A stretch of DNA of 64,000 nt from Neoroseomonas terrae (lineage in GTDB: Bacteria > Pseudomonadota > Alphaproteobacteria > Acetobacterales > Acetobacteraceae). The notes beneath the pieces were generated by a model. That model saw nothing but the letters and a program-made list of their open reading frames with translations, ran no database searches and was not told the origin of the DNA. A program made the position numbers and the translations under genes. How positions within the stretch are numbered: position 1 is the first letter of the stretch; each line of letters opens with the position of its first letter. The stretch spans positions 62,001 to 126,000 of the forward strand of contig NZ_JAAEDI010000011.1 of the NCBI RefSeq assembly GCF_018129025.1, written 5' to 3'. Shown piece after piece: positions 41,914 through 50,297 of the stretch.

Positions 41914-43740
41914 TCACAGCAGGGTCCGGGTGCCGCTGCGCGGCGCGAAGCGCGCGACGATGCCCGGCCGGCCGCGCAGCGCGATCAGCGTGCGGGAGAA
42001 GGCGTTGACCGAGACCTGCAGCGCCAGGAAGCGTTCCAGCACCTGCGCCAGCGGATAGAGCCCAGCCGCCTGCCACGCCTGCGGGTCGAAGGTGAGCGTC
42101 ACATCGAGCCCCCGCGCGAAGGCCCCCGCGCGCCCGCCGGGCAGGCGCGCCACGCCCGGCCGCGTGTCGACGGCGACGATGGCGGCAAGCGCGGCACGCG
42201 TCTCCGCCGTGTCGCGCAGGTCGTGCAGGCGCAGGATCTCGCGCAGCGCCGCGGCGCCCCCCTCCCCGCCCGTGACGGACAGGTGGTTGAGGGCGAGGTG
42301 GGAGATCAGCCGCCACGCGCCGCGGTCGTTCAGCCGCGGCCGCAGCGTCGGCGTCGGGGGCGAGATGCAGTCCACTGCCGAGACCGGCGCGCCGCCCTGC
42401 GCCACGCGCAGCCGGGGCTGCCCGCCGCCATAGGGCAGCAGCGCCGGCAGGTCGCGGTTGCAGCACAGCGCTTCGACCGTCAGCACGCCCTCGGCGGCAT
42501 GGGCCGGTTCGAACTCGGTGTCGCGCAACTCGATCCAGGTCTGGGTGCCGGTGACGGGCGGCGTCGCGCCGCGGCGGAAGGTCACGTAGTTCAGATCGGC
42601 GGTATGGGCCTCGTCCGCTTCGGTGCGGCCGAGGCGATAGAAGGGCAGCACCGTGCGGCGACGGCCATCGGCGCGGCTCTCGCGTACCGCCTCGACCGCA
42701 TAGATCTCGAGCGCACCGGGCCGGCGGGCGTCGGGTACCACCATCATCTCGGATTGCGTGCCGTCCAGCGCCACCGGCTCGCAGCGCTGCGGGAACAGAT
42801 TGATCGCGGGCGTGCAGCCCAGCGCGACATTGTCCGCGCCGACCGTGCGCTCCAGCTCCGGCATGGCGCGCGAGAGGTAGACGAAGATATCGAGCTTGTC
42901 GGATTCCTGCAGCAGGGTCCGCGCGTCAAGCCCGTCGATGTCGATGTAGAGAAACTTCTCCGGAAACGCGAACCACTCCGTCAGCATGCGGTAGCCGGCG
43001 AAGGAGCGGTTCGGCCAGGGCAGCGCCGCCTCATCCGCGCCGAAGCCGCCGGGCGACAGCGCATCGGCGTCGAGCAGCGTGGGGCGGGGATCGACCGGGC
43101 TGTCGGCGATCGCGATGCCGAGCGTCGAGGTGCAGAGCAGTTCGTGCAGCAGCGCCGCCTGCGCCCCCGTGCCGCGCAGATGCAGCCGCAGCTTGTCGAG
43201 CCCGAGCTTCGCGAAGGTGAGCTCCGGCGTCGTCGTGCGCAGCGTGATGCGGAGCACCGCCATCGCGCCCTGCACGCGGTTGTTGGCCGGCGCCGTGATC
43301 GGCAGGCCCGACAGGCGGAAGGCTTCCACCGCCAGCGGCCAGACCGTGACGTCGTGGCTGGTGGTGAAGCGCACCGGCTCGCCGCGCACCGGCTCCGTCT
43401 CGACCATCAGGCCCCGGCCGACGCGGGTCGGCCCTGTCGAATCCGGCGGCGCGGCAAGCTTCAGCGTCGTCATGGAGGGCACCGGCGCCAGCAGGTGCGG
43501 CGCCAGCATCTCGAGCAGCGTCTCGCTGAATTCCGGCAGCTCGTCGTCGAGCCGCTGCTGCACCCGTGCGCCGATGAAGGCGACGCCTTCCAGCAGGCGC
43601 TCGACATAGGGGTCGTCCGCGACCTCCCCGGTCAGGCGTAGCCGGGCAGCGACCTTCGGATAGGCATCGGCGAAATCGCCGGCCAGCTTGCGGATCGCCC
43701 GAAGTTCGCGGTTGTAGTAAGGAAGCAGCGATTCCGACAT
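41914..43740 (-). CDS. tssF: T6SS baseplate subunit TssF
   Basis: A 608-residue TssF/ImpG/VasA protein. It opens with the family hallmark LLPYYNRELRAIRKLAGDFADAYPKVAARL, then DPYVERLLEGVAFIGARVQQRLDDELPEF and HLLAPVPSM. TssF forms the trifurcation core of the T6SS baseplate wedge together with TssG. It begins 3 nt after the tssE stop, so translation is probably coupled. Length is normal. Confidence 0.95.
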   Translation of the reverse strand: MSESLLPYYNRELRAIRKLAGDFADAYPKVAARLRLTGEVADDPYVERLLEGVAFIGARVQQRLDDELPEFSETLLEMLAPHLLAPVPSMTTLKLAAPPDSTGPTRVGRGLMVETEPVRGEPVRFTTSHDVTVWPLAVEAFRLSGLPITAPANNRVQGAMAVLRITLRTTTPELTFAKLGLDKLRLHLRGTGAQAALLHELLCTSTLGIAIADSPVDPRPTLLDADALSPGGFGADEAALPWPNRSFAGYRMLTEWFAFPEKFLYIDIDGLDARTLLQESDKLDIFVYLSRAMPELERTVGADNVALGCTPAINLFPQRCEPVALDGTQSEMMVVPDARRPGALEIYAVEAVRESRADGRRRTVLPFYRLGRTEADEAHTADLNYVTFRRGATPPVTGTQTWIELRDTEFEPAHAAEGVLTVEALCCNRDLPALLPYGGGQPRLRVAQGGAPVSAVDCISPPTPTLRPRLNDRGAWRLISHLALNHLSVTGGEGGAAALREILRLHDLRDTAETRAALAAIVAVDTRPGVARLPGGRAGAFARGLDVTLTFDPQAWQAAGLYPLAQVLERFLALQVSVNAFSRTLIALRGRPGIVARFAPRSGTRTLL

Positions 43741-43743
43741 CGG

Positions 43744-44235
43744 TCAGCGTTCCTTCACCGCCACGTCGAGCGTGGTCGGGCGGACCTCCGTTTCGAAGAA
43801 GATCTGCTCCGGCACCGGGTCGGTGCGCAGCAGGGCCTCGATGCGCAGGCGCAGGACGCGGTCGATCGACTCGCCCTCATTCTTGTGGAGCTGCACCTTC
43901 ACCGCGGTGAGGCGCGGCTCGAAGCGCATGATGGTCGCCTGGATTTCGCGCGACAGCGCGGAGCGGCGCTCCTCCTCGGTGAAGGAACCGGCGGTCGGGT
44001 CGGGCACGCCATAGCCGATCGGAGAGACCGACAGTTCAGGGAAGCTGGAGGAGGGCGGCAGGCGGCGCCGGCGCGCGTTGAGCAGCGCCTCGAGGTCGCG
44101 ACGGACGGCGAACCGTAGCATCTCCACCGCGACGGATTGCGACAGCGGCGGGTCGCGCGGGCTGTCCGGGTCGGCATCGAGCAGCCGGTCGAGCAGCGGC
44201 ATGCGGATGCGGGGAGAGGAGCGGTTGTCGCTCAT
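43744..44235 (-). CDS. tssE: T6SS baseplate subunit TssE (gp25-like)
   Basis: A 163-residue gp25/GpW-family protein: RMPLLDRLLD at the N-terminus, SVAVEMLRFAVRRDLEALLNARRR, and the gp25 core IQATIMRFEPRLTAVKVQL. TssE links the sheath to the baseplate. It is the first gene after a 289-nt gap filled by an inverted pair of dispersed repeats, which separates it from tagJ. Confidence 0.93.
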   Translation of the reverse strand: MSDNRSSPRIRMPLLDRLLDADPDSPRDPPLSQSVAVEMLRFAVRRDLEALLNARRRRLPPSSSFPELSVSPIGYGVPDPTAGSFTEEERRSALSREIQATIMRFEPRLTAVKVQLHKNEGESIDRVLRLRIEALLRTDPVPEQIFFETEVRPTTLDVAVKER

Positions 44236-44253
44236 GGCGTCGACGGCCGGAAA

Positions 44254-44500
44254 ATGGAGGGGCTCTGCCCCTCCATACTACCCCGCCAAAGGCCGAAAGG
44301 CCTTTGGAAACCGTTACCTGGTGTGGGGCGCGCACGGCGCGCGGCCACGCTGGAGGGTCGCCCGGCCCTCCCGTCACGCGGCGTCCGGCGCGTGCGCACC
44401 CGCATTCCCCGGCCGAGGCACCCAGCGCCATGGTCGAGGTTTCCAAAGGCCTTTCGGCCTTTGGCGGGGTGAGGTCTGGAGAGGGGCAGAGCCCCTCTCC
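44254..44500. repeat. Dispersed two-hairpin repeat, copy 4: inverted pair inside the T6SS operon
   Basis: Left unit: hairpin A 44254-44276 (stem ATGGAGGGGC, loop TCT) and hairpin B 44286-44307 (stem CCAAAGGCC, loop GAAA). Right unit, in opposite orientation: hairpin B 44443-44464 (loop TTTC) and hairpin A 44478-44500 (stem GGAGAGGGGC, loop AGA). The 247-bp element has inverted-repeat ends and lies between tagJ and tssE, genes that are adjacent or overlapping in many T6SS clusters. It may terminate or attenuate transcription into tssE-F-G. Confidence 0.8.
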
Positions 44501-44524
44501 ATGCGCCGCGTACCGCCATCGCCA

Positions 44525-45310
44525 TCAGTCGAACGTCACCTCGGTCAGTTCGGCGAGGCTCTTCGCCTCCTCGCCGATCAGGAATTCCCGCATGCCGAGT
44601 CCGCGCACCAGCCCAGCATCGTCCTGCCATTCCGTGCCCCGGCCGAGCCGCAGCGGGTTCGGCAGGGTCTTCACCGTCCACGGATAGATGGTGGGCATGT
44701 ACACCACGCCCTCCTGCCCGTCCTTGGTCGCGATGTTGCAGCGGCGCCAGTACAGGTCGCGCGGCCGCTTCGGCTCATCGAAGGACAGGGCGGCCAGGCG
44801 TTCCACCGGCACCCACATGTAGTCGCCGTTCGAGGTGTGCACCTCGATGAAGGCGGCGAGGACGTCATCCGCGTCGCGCAGATCGTCGAAGGCGACCCCG
44901 TCGATCTTGCCGGGCGTGCGGGGGCGCTGGGCTTCGACCTCGGCGCCTGACGCCGCGGCGCCCGCATGGTCGCCGGCGCGCAGCAGCGTCACCGCCTGCG
45001 CCGCCGCCTTCTGTGCCTCGGTCGGGTCGTCGCCCTGGAACTTCGGCACGCGGCCTTCGGTGAAGACCTGGCGGCGCACCACCTCGGCCCGCAGCAGCTG
45101 GCGGAACTCCATCACGGTCGGCGACGGGGTCTCCTCGATCACGGCGTCCAGCGCGCGGTCCGCACGCTCGTACTCGCCGGCGAAGAGCAGCATCTCGGAC
45201 AGCAGCCAGCGCGCGCCCGCATCCCGCGGTGCCGCCTTCACTGCCGCCGTCGCCGCAGCGACCGCCCCTTCGATGTCGCCTGCCTTGAACGCTTCGCCTG
45301 CCGTCGTCAT
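44525..45310 (-). CDS. tagJ: T6SS accessory protein TagJ (ImpE/SciE family)
   Basis: A 261-residue ImpE-family protein. The N-terminal half is TPR-like (AFKAGDIEGAVAAATAAVKAAPRDAGARWLLSEMLLFAGEYERA, residues 7-50). The C-terminal half has the family block DLRDADDVLAAFIEVHTSNGDYMWVPVERL and PRDLYWRRC. TagJ binds the sheath and in some systems helps recruit ClpV. The start ATG overlaps the tssC2 stop (ATGA), so the two are translationally coupled. Confidence 0.92.
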   Translation of the reverse strand: MTTAGEAFKAGDIEGAVAAATAAVKAAPRDAGARWLLSEMLLFAGEYERADRALDAVIEETPSPTVMEFRQLLRAEVVRRQVFTEGRVPKFQGDDPTEAQKAAAQAVTLLRAGDHAGAAASGAEVEAQRPRTPGKIDGVAFDDLRDADDVLAAFIEVHTSNGDYMWVPVERLAALSFDEPKRPRDLYWRRCNIATKDGQEGVVYMPTIYPWTVKTLPNPLRLGRGTEWQDDAGLVRGLGMREFLIGEEAKSLAELTEVTFD

Positions 45311-46869
45311 GCCGCTTGCCTCGCCGCCTGGAGATCCGTCATGAGGCGGAAGGCCGCCCCCACCTCGTCCAACTGGTAATGCGGCTGCAACAGCACCGTG
45401 CAGCCGAAGACGCCGGGCTGCCCCGGCTTCTCGAACACCTCGACCCGCGCATCGCGCAGGGGATAGCGCGCCCCACCGTCGCCGGCGCCGCCAGCGGAGA
45501 TGTTGGTGAAGCCCTGCAGCCAGTGCTGCAGCCGATACTGGATGTCGTCCGCCGTCTTGAACGACCCGACCATGTCGCGGCCCATCAGCTTCACGCAATG
45601 GGCGAAGCGGCTGACGCAGAGCATGGCGTTGAACTGTGCCGAGAGACGCTGGTTGGCGTTCGCCACCGCCGCCGTTTCTCCCTGCATGCGGGGCGGGCGG
45701 TGGATGGAGGGCGTCGCCGCGAAGGACGCCTCGGGCAGCAGTTCAAGCCCGATGAAAGGGATGAGTCCGGCCTCGACGGCCTGCCGTTCCTGCTCGTCGG
45801 TCAGCGCGACTTCCACGGGCGGGCGCAGCGTACCGGACCGCGGGTCGCCCGAGAGATGCTCGGCCCGCATGTCCTCGATCACGCCGCCGGACGCCTCGTG
45901 ACCGATTGCCGCGCCGCGTACATCGGCGGGCCAGGAGGATTTGGCGAAGGCGCGGATCGCGGCAGCGGCGAGGCCATAGGCGGGGCTCATCCAGACCCGC
46001 GCCTCCGGTCCCGGCGCATATTCACGATACCGGAAGCGGTCGGCGCGGGTGGCGTCGTCGGGCCAGGGCGCGCGGCCCAGCGCGCGCGGCAGCACGACGG
46101 ACAGGAAGCGGCTGTCCTCGCGCCCCTGCAGCGAGCGCCAGCGCGTTCGGTCGGTCGCCCGCAGCACATCGGTCAGGTCGGCCGCCGCGCTGACCCCCGC
46201 CCAGCTATCGAAGCCGAGCAGCGCGGGGTGGGCGGCGATCGCCGCCGGGGCGAAGGCGGCGGCGGCGACGCCGGCCAGGCCATCCAGACCGTTGACGTCA
46301 TCCGTCGGGCTGCCGGGGCCGGGCGCGTGGCGCACCTCGTAATCCGCCAGCAGCATGCCGAAGGGCTCGCCGCCCGGCGTGCCGAACTCGCTTTCGTAGA
46401 CCTGCTTGAACAGGGCGGATTGGTCGAACTCGCTGGCGCGTTCGAAGTCGCGGCAGATCTCCGCCCAGCGTGCGGTGAAGACGCGGACCTTGATGCGGGC
46501 GCCGAAGGGCACGCGTTCGGTCAGCCAGGCGAGCGCCCGCCAGCTTCCCTCGAGCCGCCGCAGCCTCTCGTCGTGCAGCACGGCGTCGAGTTGCGCGCCT
46601 ATCAGCCGGTCGAGAGAGGCGATGTCGCGATCGACGGCTTCCTCCAGCCGCGCCATCGCATCGGCGCGTCCGGCCCTGGTGCCGTCATGGTCGATGATGT
46701 TGTCGAGCCGGTCCCCGAACCAGGACCGCAGGGCAGCGGCAGCCGAACCGCCGCTGACGAAGTTCGCTAATGATTCAGCCCCGCTTGCGCCGGACCTGCC
46801 CAGGAAGTTTCCGGACAGGACCAGGGCGCGCAGCGGCACGGGCGGGTCGGTATCGGGCGGCCGTGTCAC
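45307..46869 (-). CDS. Second T6SS sheath large subunit, TssC paralogue
   Basis: A 520-residue TssC/VipB-family protein distinct from its upstream neighbour. It shares LEGSWRALAWLTE, the [28 protein letters not shown] block, and the C-terminal RFAHCVKLMGRDMVGSF and YPLRDARVEVFEKPGQPGVF. A tandem pair of TssC genes is also known in the Agrobacterium T6SS (TssC40/TssC41). The start is a GTG at 46869, 34 nt after the first tssC, and the stop overlaps tagJ. It may form mixed sheaths or cap the sheath; this is inference. Confidence 0.92.
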   Translation of the reverse strand: MTRPPDTDPPVPLRALVLSGNFLGRSGASGAESLANFVSGGSAAAALRSWFGDRLDNIIDHDGTRAGRADAMARLEEAVDRDIASLDRLIGAQLDAVLHDERLRRLEGSWRALAWLTERVPFGARIKVRVFTARWAEICRDFERASEFDQSALFKQVYESEFGTPGGEPFGMLLADYEVRHAPGPGSPTDDVNGLDGLAGVAAAAFAPAAIAAHPALLGFDSWAGVSAAADLTDVLRATDRTRWRSLQGREDSRFLSVVLPRALGRAPWPDDATRADRFRYREYAPGPEARVWMSPAYGLAAAAIRAFAKSSWPADVRGAAIGHEASGGVIEDMRAEHLSGDPRSGTLRPPVEVALTDEQERQAVEAGLIPFIGLELLPEASFAATPSIHRPPRMQGETAAVANANQRLSAQFNAMLCVSRFAHCVKLMGRDMVGSFKTADDIQYRLQHWLQGFTNISAGGAGDGGARYPLRDARVEVFEKPGQPGVFGCTVLLQPHYQLDEVGAAFRLMTDLQAARQAA

Positions 46870-46903
46870 TACGCCGCATTCCCCTTCCCGCCCTGCCGTC
46901 GCG

Positions 46904-48400
46904 TCAAGCCTTCTGCGGGATGCGCGCGACCATGCGCATGGAGGTCGAGAGTTCCTCCATCTGCAGCCACGGGCGCAGGAAGGCGACGGCGTTGTAGACG
47001 CCGGGCTTGCCCGGCACTTCCTTCACCTCGACCTTCGCCTCGCGCAGCGGGTACTTGGCCTTCAGGTCCTGGCCCGCATTCTCGTTGGCGTTGACGTAGT
47101 TCTGGATCCAGCGGTTCAGCCAGATCTCGACATCGGTCGACTCCATGAAGGAGCCGATCTTGTCGCGCGCCATCACCTTCAGGAAGTGGGCGAAGCGGCT
47201 GGTTGCCATGAGGTACGGCAGACGGGCGGAGATGGCCGCGTTCGCGGTCGCTTCCGGCCGGTCGTACTTCTTCGGCTTCTGCACGGACTGCGCACCGAAG
47301 AACACGGAGTAGTCGGTGTTCTTGTAATGGCAGAGCGGCAGGAAGCCGAGGCCCGAGAGCTCCGCCTCGCGGCGGTCGGTGATGCCGATCTCGGTCGGGC
47401 ACTTGGTGTCGCTGTCGCCGTCATCCGAGGTGAAGACGTGGGTCGGCAGGTTCGACACCTTGCCGCCGCCCTCGGCGCCGCGGATGGCAACGCAGAAGCC
47501 ATGCTGGGCGAAGGCGTCGGTCAGGCGCGCGCCCATGACGTAGGCCGCGTTCATCCAGCAGTACTGCTCGTGCTCCATCGCCTTCGGCTTGCCGTTGGCG
47601 TCGTAGGGCGCCTCCTCATAGGCGAACTCCTCCACCGGGACGGTGGCGGCGCCATAGGGAAGGCGGGCGATGGTGCGCGGCATCACCAGGTTGAGGAAGC
47701 GCGCATCCTCGGTGTCGCGCAGGCCGCGCCACTTGGTGTACTCGGCCGTCTCGAAGATCTTGGCGAGGTCACGCGGCTTCGACAGCTCGCGGTAGTCGTT
47801 CATGCCGAACATCTGCGCGGAGGCCGCGGAGATGAAGGGCGCGAAGGACGCGGCCGCGATCGAGGACATCAGGCGCAGCGTCTCGACGTCGTCCGGGTGG
47901 GACGTCCACTCGTAGTCGCCGATCAGCGAGGCATAGGGCTCGCCGCCCGGGGTGCCGAACTCGTTCTCGTAGATCTTCTTGAACAGCTGCGACTGGTCGA
48001 ACTCGACCGCGCGCTGCAGGTCGCGCGACAGCTCGCGCTTGCTGATCTGCAGCAGGCGGAGCTTCAGCGAGGTTCCGGTCTCGGAGTTCTGCACCAGGTA
48101 GTGCAGGCCGCGCCAGGAGCCCTCGAGCTTGCTGAACCGCTCATTGTGCATGATCTGGTTGAGCTGCTCGCTGACCTTCTGGTCGATCGCGGCGATCGCG
48201 CGGTCGAAGGTCTGCTGCAGGTTGCGGCTGAAGGTGACGGTGCCCTTCAGCGCTTCCTCGGTCAGGGCCTTGATCAGGTCCTGGGCCCGGTCCTTCTCGG
48301 TCTGCTTGGTCGCGCCGATGACCTGGTCGAGGAGGCCAAGGCCGCCTTCTTCCGTGGTGGTCGTCGTCGCGCCGGCGGGGGACGACTGGGTCTGGCTCAT
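46904..48400 (-). CDS. tssC: T6SS contractile sheath large subunit TssC
   Basis: A 498-residue TssC/VipB/ImpD protein with the canonical blocks [48 protein letters not shown]-type [20 protein letters not shown], and a C-terminal [28 protein letters not shown]. With TssB it builds the contractile sheath around the Hcp tube. It begins 3 nt after tssB, the usual coupled arrangement. Confidence 0.96.
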   Translation of the reverse strand: MSQTQSSPAGATTTTTEEGGLGLLDQVIGATKQTEKDRAQDLIKALTEEALKGTVTFSRNLQQTFDRAIAAIDQKVSEQLNQIMHNERFSKLEGSWRGLHYLVQNSETGTSLKLRLLQISKRELSRDLQRAVEFDQSQLFKKIYENEFGTPGGEPYASLIGDYEWTSHPDDVETLRLMSSIAAASFAPFISAASAQMFGMNDYRELSKPRDLAKIFETAEYTKWRGLRDTEDARFLNLVMPRTIARLPYGAATVPVEEFAYEEAPYDANGKPKAMEHEQYCWMNAAYVMGARLTDAFAQHGFCVAIRGAEGGGKVSNLPTHVFTSDDGDSDTKCPTEIGITDRREAELSGLGFLPLCHYKNTDYSVFFGAQSVQKPKKYDRPEATANAAISARLPYLMATSRFAHFLKVMARDKIGSFMESTDVEIWLNRWIQNYVNANENAGQDLKAKYPLREAKVEVKEVPGKPGVYNAVAFLRPWLQMEELSTSMRMVARIPQKA

Positions 48401-48403
48401 GGA

Positions 48404-48910
48404 TCAGCCTTCCTTCTTGTCGAGGCCGAGCTCGGCGGACAGCTTGTCGAGCTTGTCCTTGTCCTGCAGCACCTGCTCCAGCAGGCCTTCCAGCTCGTCC
48501 GAGCGGTCCACCTTGGACATCAGGTCGCGCAGCTTGGCGCGGGTCTCGAGCATCGCCTTCAGCGCCGGCACCTGCTCGGCCACGCGGGTCGGCTCGAAAT
48601 CATCCAGGCTGTTGAACTTCAGGTTCACGGCCATCTGGCTGCCGTCGCCGGCCAGGGTGTTGTCGACCTTGATGTTCAGGCCCGGCTGGATTCGGGCCAT
48701 GACGTCATTGAAGTTGTCGCGGTCGATCTGGACGAACTTGCGCTCGGCGAGCGGCTTCAGCGGCTCGGACGGGTCACCGGCGAAATCGCCCATGATGCCC
48801 ATCACGAAGGGCAGCTCACGCTCGATCTGCGCGCCTTCCGTCTCCACCTCGTAAGTGATGTGGACGCGCGGCTTCCGGACCCGCGCGAGCTTGTCATGCA
48901 CGCTGCTCAT
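48404..48910 (-). CDS. tssB: T6SS contractile sheath small subunit TssB
   Basis: A 168-residue TssB/VipA/ImpC-type protein: [48 protein letters not shown] and the C-terminal helix carrying the ClpV-interaction region. Two ATGs are 6 nt apart. GGAGGA touches the first (48916) and is ideally spaced from the second (48910), so I chose the second. It heads the tssB-C-C2-tagJ unit. Confidence 0.95.
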   Translation of the reverse strand: MSSVHDKLARVRKPRVHITYEVETEGAQIERELPFVMGIMGDFAGDPSEPLKPLAERKFVQIDRDNFNDVMARIQPGLNIKVDNTLAGDGSQMAVNLKFNSLDDFEPTRVAEQVPALKAMLETRAKLRDLMSKVDRSDELEGLLEQVLQDKDKLDKLSAELGLDKKEG

Positions 48911-48961
48911 CAGCATTCCTCCAATAGGGGCGAGGTCCGAGACCCATGATTGCGGTGGCGG

Positions 48962-48991
48962 AGACTACGCAGGCAGCATGATCCGGGTCAA
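48962..48991 (-). promoter_or_regulatory. Probable sigma70-type promoter for tssB
   Basis: On the minus strand TTGACC (48986-48991) and TAGTCT (48962-48967) are separated by 18 nt, about 50 nt upstream of the tssB start. It lies in the 106-nt gap after tssA, so the sheath genes could be transcribed independently of tssA. Confidence 0.4.
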
Positions 48992-49016
48992 CGCATCCGC
49001 ATCACATCCGGTATGG

Positions 49017-50144
49017 TCAGCCCCACTCATCCGGCACCCGGATACCGAGGGCGGTCAGAAGCGCCCGGCGGGCGGAGCTGTCGGGCAGCACCTCCGTGAG
49101 CAATTCCGTGAGCGGCAGGCGCGCCCGGCGCGCAGCGTCGTCCAGCGTGAAGGCCAGCGGCGAGTGCGGCTCGGTCTTGCGGAAGAACTCGGCGATCTCC
49201 TCGATCTGGCGGATCGCGTCCTCCCGCGTGCGCAGCGGCTTCGGGCCGCCACCGCCGCCGCCGCCGGCCGATGCCACCGCCACTCCGCCGCCACCGCCTT
49301 CCGCCGCGGGCTCCTCTCCGCCGGCCGTCTCCTCCGACACGGGCGCGCCGGCGATGCGGGTCTCAAGCTCGATGATCGCCTGCAACGCTTCACTCACCCT
49401 GCGCGTCGAGGGAGCAATGCTGCCGAAGCGCGCGGTCAGCGCCTCATCCATCGCCGCCCAGGCCGCGAGCGCCTTCCGCGCCTCCTGCCCCGCCGCACGC
49501 AGCGACGGCAGGGAGGCGCGCGCCTCGTTCTGCAGGATGTTGAAATCGGGCACGCCCGCGTCGATGCGCGCCTGTCGCCGCTCCGCGTCGCCGATCGCCG
49601 CCGTCTCCTCGGCGCGCTGCCAGGTGAACAGGTCGCCGTCCGAACCGTCGCCGCGCTGGAACAGCGGGTAGCGGCGGATAGAGGCCATCAGCGTGCCGTC
49701 CGCACCTTCGCCCGACAGCCCGCCGATCGGGGCGGCGCGGTCCTCCAGGTCCTCCGGGGTCTCGATGCCCGGGAAGCCGTTCTCCCAATACTGGTTGCAC
49801 AGGCCGGCGATCAGCTCGGCCGCGTCGATCAGGCCCGGCAGGCCGTCCTCGCGAATCAGCGCCTCGGCCATCCAGCTGGCGATCTCGAAGTCCTTGGACT
49901 TCGTGCGGATCGCCTGGGTGCCGAGCTTCTTCACATCCCGCCAGGCCATGGAGATGGCGGCCGGGTTGGCCTCCGGATCCCCGCCGTCGATCGCGCGCTC
50001 ACCCGCGCGGGCGTCGTTCCGCTGCGTGCGGACCTGCTGGTACAGCGACGTCGGCGAGTAGTCCGGGCGCAGATCCTCGCCGGCCCCGTCGCCATCGGCG
50101 AGCGGCGCGAGCAGCGCCTCGATGTCGAGCACACCTTCACCCAT
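49017..50144 (-). CDS. tssA: T6SS assembly/cap protein TssA
   Basis: A 375-residue TssA/ImpA protein. The ImpA N-terminal domain is clear (LAPLADGDGAGEDLRPD; WRDVKKLGTQAIRTKSKDFEIASWMAEALIREDGLPGL; WENGFPGIETPEDLEDRAAPIGGLSGEG). A Gly-rich linker near residue 295 leads to a short C-terminal region (TREDAIRQIEEIAEFFRKTEPHSPLAF) like that of the short TssA class. TssA primes sheath and tube assembly on the baseplate. It is divergent from clpV. Confidence 0.93.
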   Translation of the reverse strand: MGEGVLDIEALLAPLADGDGAGEDLRPDYSPTSLYQQVRTQRNDARAGERAIDGGDPEANPAAISMAWRDVKKLGTQAIRTKSKDFEIASWMAEALIREDGLPGLIDAAELIAGLCNQYWENGFPGIETPEDLEDRAAPIGGLSGEGADGTLMASIRRYPLFQRGDGSDGDLFTWQRAEETAAIGDAERRQARIDAGVPDFNILQNEARASLPSLRAAGQEARKALAAWAAMDEALTARFGSIAPSTRRVSEALQAIIELETRIAGAPVSEETAGGEEPAAEGGGGGVAVASAGGGGGGGPKPLRTREDAIRQIEEIAEFFRKTEPHSPLAFTLDDAARRARLPLTELLTEVLPDSSARRALLTALGIRVPDEWG

Positions 50145-50247
50145 CGGAAACCCCTGTGTGACGCCCCTTACACATAGGTACCGGGGCTCCGTGGCCGCAC
50201 GCTAGCACGCTGGACTCGTTTCGCATGCCCCCTTACCGTCCCGGTCC

Positions 50248-50273
50248 GCGGACCGCGCCTGGTCCGCTTTTTT
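50248..50273 (+). terminator. Intrinsic-terminator-like hairpin in the clpV leader
   Basis: GCGGACC (50248-50254), a 6-nt loop and GGTCCGC (50261-50267) form a perfect 7-bp GC-rich stem followed at once by six T residues. It reads as a rho-independent terminator on the plus strand only 24 nt before the clpV ATG. An alternative fold, GGTCCGCGGACC at 50243-50254, shares one arm, so the leader could switch between structures. Confidence 0.5.
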
Positions 50274-50297
50274 CTGTCCAAGTGAGGCACGTCCGGC

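Noticed and set aside
46406-48949. Plus-strand 847-codon frame across tssC2-tssC-tssB
   Set aside because: Shadow of three certain T6SS genes; no start signal or domain.
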